Source of the DNA: Oscillospiraceae bacterium
GTDB lineage: Bacteria > Bacillota_A > Clostridia > Oscillospirales > CAG-272
Direction: 5' to 3'
Assembly: GCA_015063445.1 (NCBI GenBank)
Contig: SVUD01000019.1
Location: 1 to 33,270, forward strand
Length of the DNA: 33,270 nucleotides
The notes under the pieces are model-generated. The model worked only from the letters and a program-made list of their open reading frames with translations. It made no database searches and was not told the DNA's origin. Positions 32,128 to 33,270 of the stretch are shown here, piece after piece (the first letter of the stretch is position 1; each line of letters begins with the position of its first letter). The position numbers and the translations under genes are program-made.

Positions 32128-33270
32128 TTATACGTTGTATTTCTTTCTTGCAACGTAAGAGGTGTGGAGCGCATGGTGAGCTGCGTGGCAACCGTAACTG
32201 CCCTTGAAGTAGTTATCGTAAACTTCCTTGATAATGGGGTTAAGGTAAGAGTTACGCATTTCCATAGCCTTATCCTGATCGTAAAGAGCCTTAGCGCGAA
32301 CTGCCTTAAGATCAACAGTATCACGAACGTACTGAGGCTGAATGGGCTGACCGCCGCCGTTTACACAACCGCCGGGGCATCCCATGATCTCAACGAAGGT
32401 CCAATCAGCTTCGCCGCTTGCGATCTTGTCCATAACGAGCTTAGCGTTAGCAGCACCCGAGGCAACCGCAACCTTGATTTCCATACCCGCAATATTGTAG
32501 GTAGCTTCCTTAAGACCTTCGGTACCGCGAACCTCGTGGAACTCAATGTCCTTGTTGTCCTTGCCGGTAAGAACGTCATTAGCTGTACGGAGAGCTGCCT
32601 CCATAACACCGCCGGTAGCACCGAAGATAACTGCTGCGCCGGTGTCAACACCGAGAGCGGTATCAAAGTCCTCATCGGGAAGAGCGGTGAACTTAATACC
32701 TGCGCGAGAGATCATCTTAGCAAGCTCACGTGTGGTGAGAGCAACGTCAACGTCTGCAATTCCGTTTCCTGCGGCGGACATATCGTCTCTTCCTACCTCG
32801 AACTTCTTAGCGGTACAAGGCATAATGGAAACTACGAATATATCCTTGGGGTCGTAACCCATCTTGTCAGCCCAGTAGGTCTTGATGAGCGCGCCGCCCA
32901 TCTGCTGAGGAGACTTGCAGGAAGAAAGGTGTGCGAGATAATCGGGGTAGTAAAGCTCGCAGAACTTAACCCATCCGGGTGAGCAGGAGGTGATCATAGG
33001 AAGCTTGCCGCCGTTCTTAACTCTTTCGAGAAGCTCGGTTGCCTCTTCAACTATGGTGAAGTCTGCTGCGGTGTTGGTGTCAAATACCTTTTCAAAGCCA
33101 AGGCGTCTGAGCGCTGCAACCATCTTGCCCTCAACGTTTGTTCCGATAGGCATATCGAAGCACTCACCGAGAGTTGCTCTGATGGAAGGAGCGGTCTGTA
33201 CTACTACGTGCTTTGTGGGGTCGGAAAGAGCTGCCCATACCTTATCGGTGTCGTCACGCTCAACGAGTGC
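32128..33270 (-). CDS. [FeFe] hydrogenase catalytic subunit, C-terminal part
   Basis: Catalytic H-cluster domain of an iron-only hydrogenase, which reduces protons with fermentation electrons. The three signature motifs are L1 ITSCSPGWVKF, L2 MPCTAKKFE and L3 EIMGCPGGCVNGGGQP, supplying the four cluster cysteines. The C-terminal small-subunit-like tail ends GCHAAHHALHTSYVARKKYNV, the style of NADH-dependent trimeric enzymes (HndD/HydA). The frame stays open to the right edge (VVQTAPSIRATLGECFDM just before the internal Met), so the protein is truncated by the window; N-terminal ferredoxin-like domains are expected beyond it. About 381 residues are visible. The partner subunit genes would lie upstream. 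Confidence 0.93.
   Translation of the reverse strand, partial: ALVERDDTDKVWAALSDPTKHVVVQTAPSIRATLGECFDMPIGTNVEGKMVAALRRLGFEKVFDTNTAADFTIVEEATELLERVKNGGKLPMITSCSPGWVKFCELYYPDYLAHLSSCKSPQQMGGALIKTYWADKMGYDPKDIFVVSIMPCTAKKFEVGRDDMSAAGNGIADVDVALTTRELAKMISRAGIKFTALPDEDFDTALGVDTGAAVIFGATGGVMEAALRTANDVLTGKDNKDIEFHEVRGTEGLKEATYNIAGMEIKVAVASGAANAKLVMDKIASGEADWTFVEIMGCPGGCVNGGGQPIQPQYVRDTVDLKAVRAKALYDQDKAMEMRNSYLNPIIKEVYDNYFKGSYGCHAAHHALHTSYVARKKYNV

Noticed and set aside
32164..32982. Plus-strand open frame of 272 codons opposite the hydrogenase
   Set aside because: Antisense shadow of strongly conserved H-cluster motifs.

Overview
The window looks like a chromosomal segment of an anaerobic, low-to-moderate GC Clostridia bacterium, probably a gut member of the Oscillospirales/Eubacteriales. 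The evidence is the AGGAGG-type ribosome sites, several near-consensus sigma-A promoters, a lysine operon that uses diaminopimelate dehydrogenase, FakA/FakB/PlsX lipid genes, an [FeFe] hydrogenase and secreted polysaccharide-degrading enzymes. No species can be named from sequence alone.

Layout. 1-3870 (+): the lysine operon dapA (5' end cut off), dapB, ddh, lysA. These genes cover aspartate semialdehyde to lysine by the dehydrogenase short-cut. 3917-5688 (+): an OmpR-type response regulator overlapping its sensor kinase, ending in an intrinsic terminator. 5886-10815 (+): a lipid operon of FakA-like kinase subunit, plsX, FakB-like DegV protein, a GNAT-like protein and an acyl carrier protein. 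10902-10948: a bidirectional terminator.

10952-19676 (-): a fructan/sucrose locus read leftward: cytoplasmic GH32 enzyme, a 2036-residue secreted GH32 protein with four N-terminal lectin-like repeats, an unlisted 45-codon small gene, and a PfkB sugar kinase. An AraC-type regulator (19734-20585, +) diverges from it, and the two promoters are interleaved. No transporter gene lies in the locus. A GH88 lipoprotein (20732-22090, -) follows, with an unusual pair of direct repeats upstream of its promoter. Two small membrane-protein genes, a probable frameshifted remnant and a Gfo/Idh/MocA oxidoreductase complete this part.

25098-28882 is the most unusual region. Two copies of a 245-bp repeat (242/245 identical), built from strings of small hairpins, bracket an AT-rich five-gene island of membrane, lipoprotein and YbjN-like genes. 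Both repeat copies start with a sequence matching the T-arm of the tRNA-Trp gene that directly abuts the right copy. The island operon has a consensus promoter, a roughly 170-nt leader that folds into a long closed structure, and an intrinsic terminator ending just before the first ribosome site. This suggests conditional read-through or a separate small RNA.

28884-29049 (-): tRNA-Trp and tRNA-Leu genes, terminated by the last hairpin of the right repeat. 29209-31961 (+): MATE transporter, sugar-phosphate isomerase-like TIM barrel and HD-domain protein, with a palindrome over the promoter -10. 32128-33270 (-): C-terminal part of an [FeFe] hydrogenase, running off the right edge.
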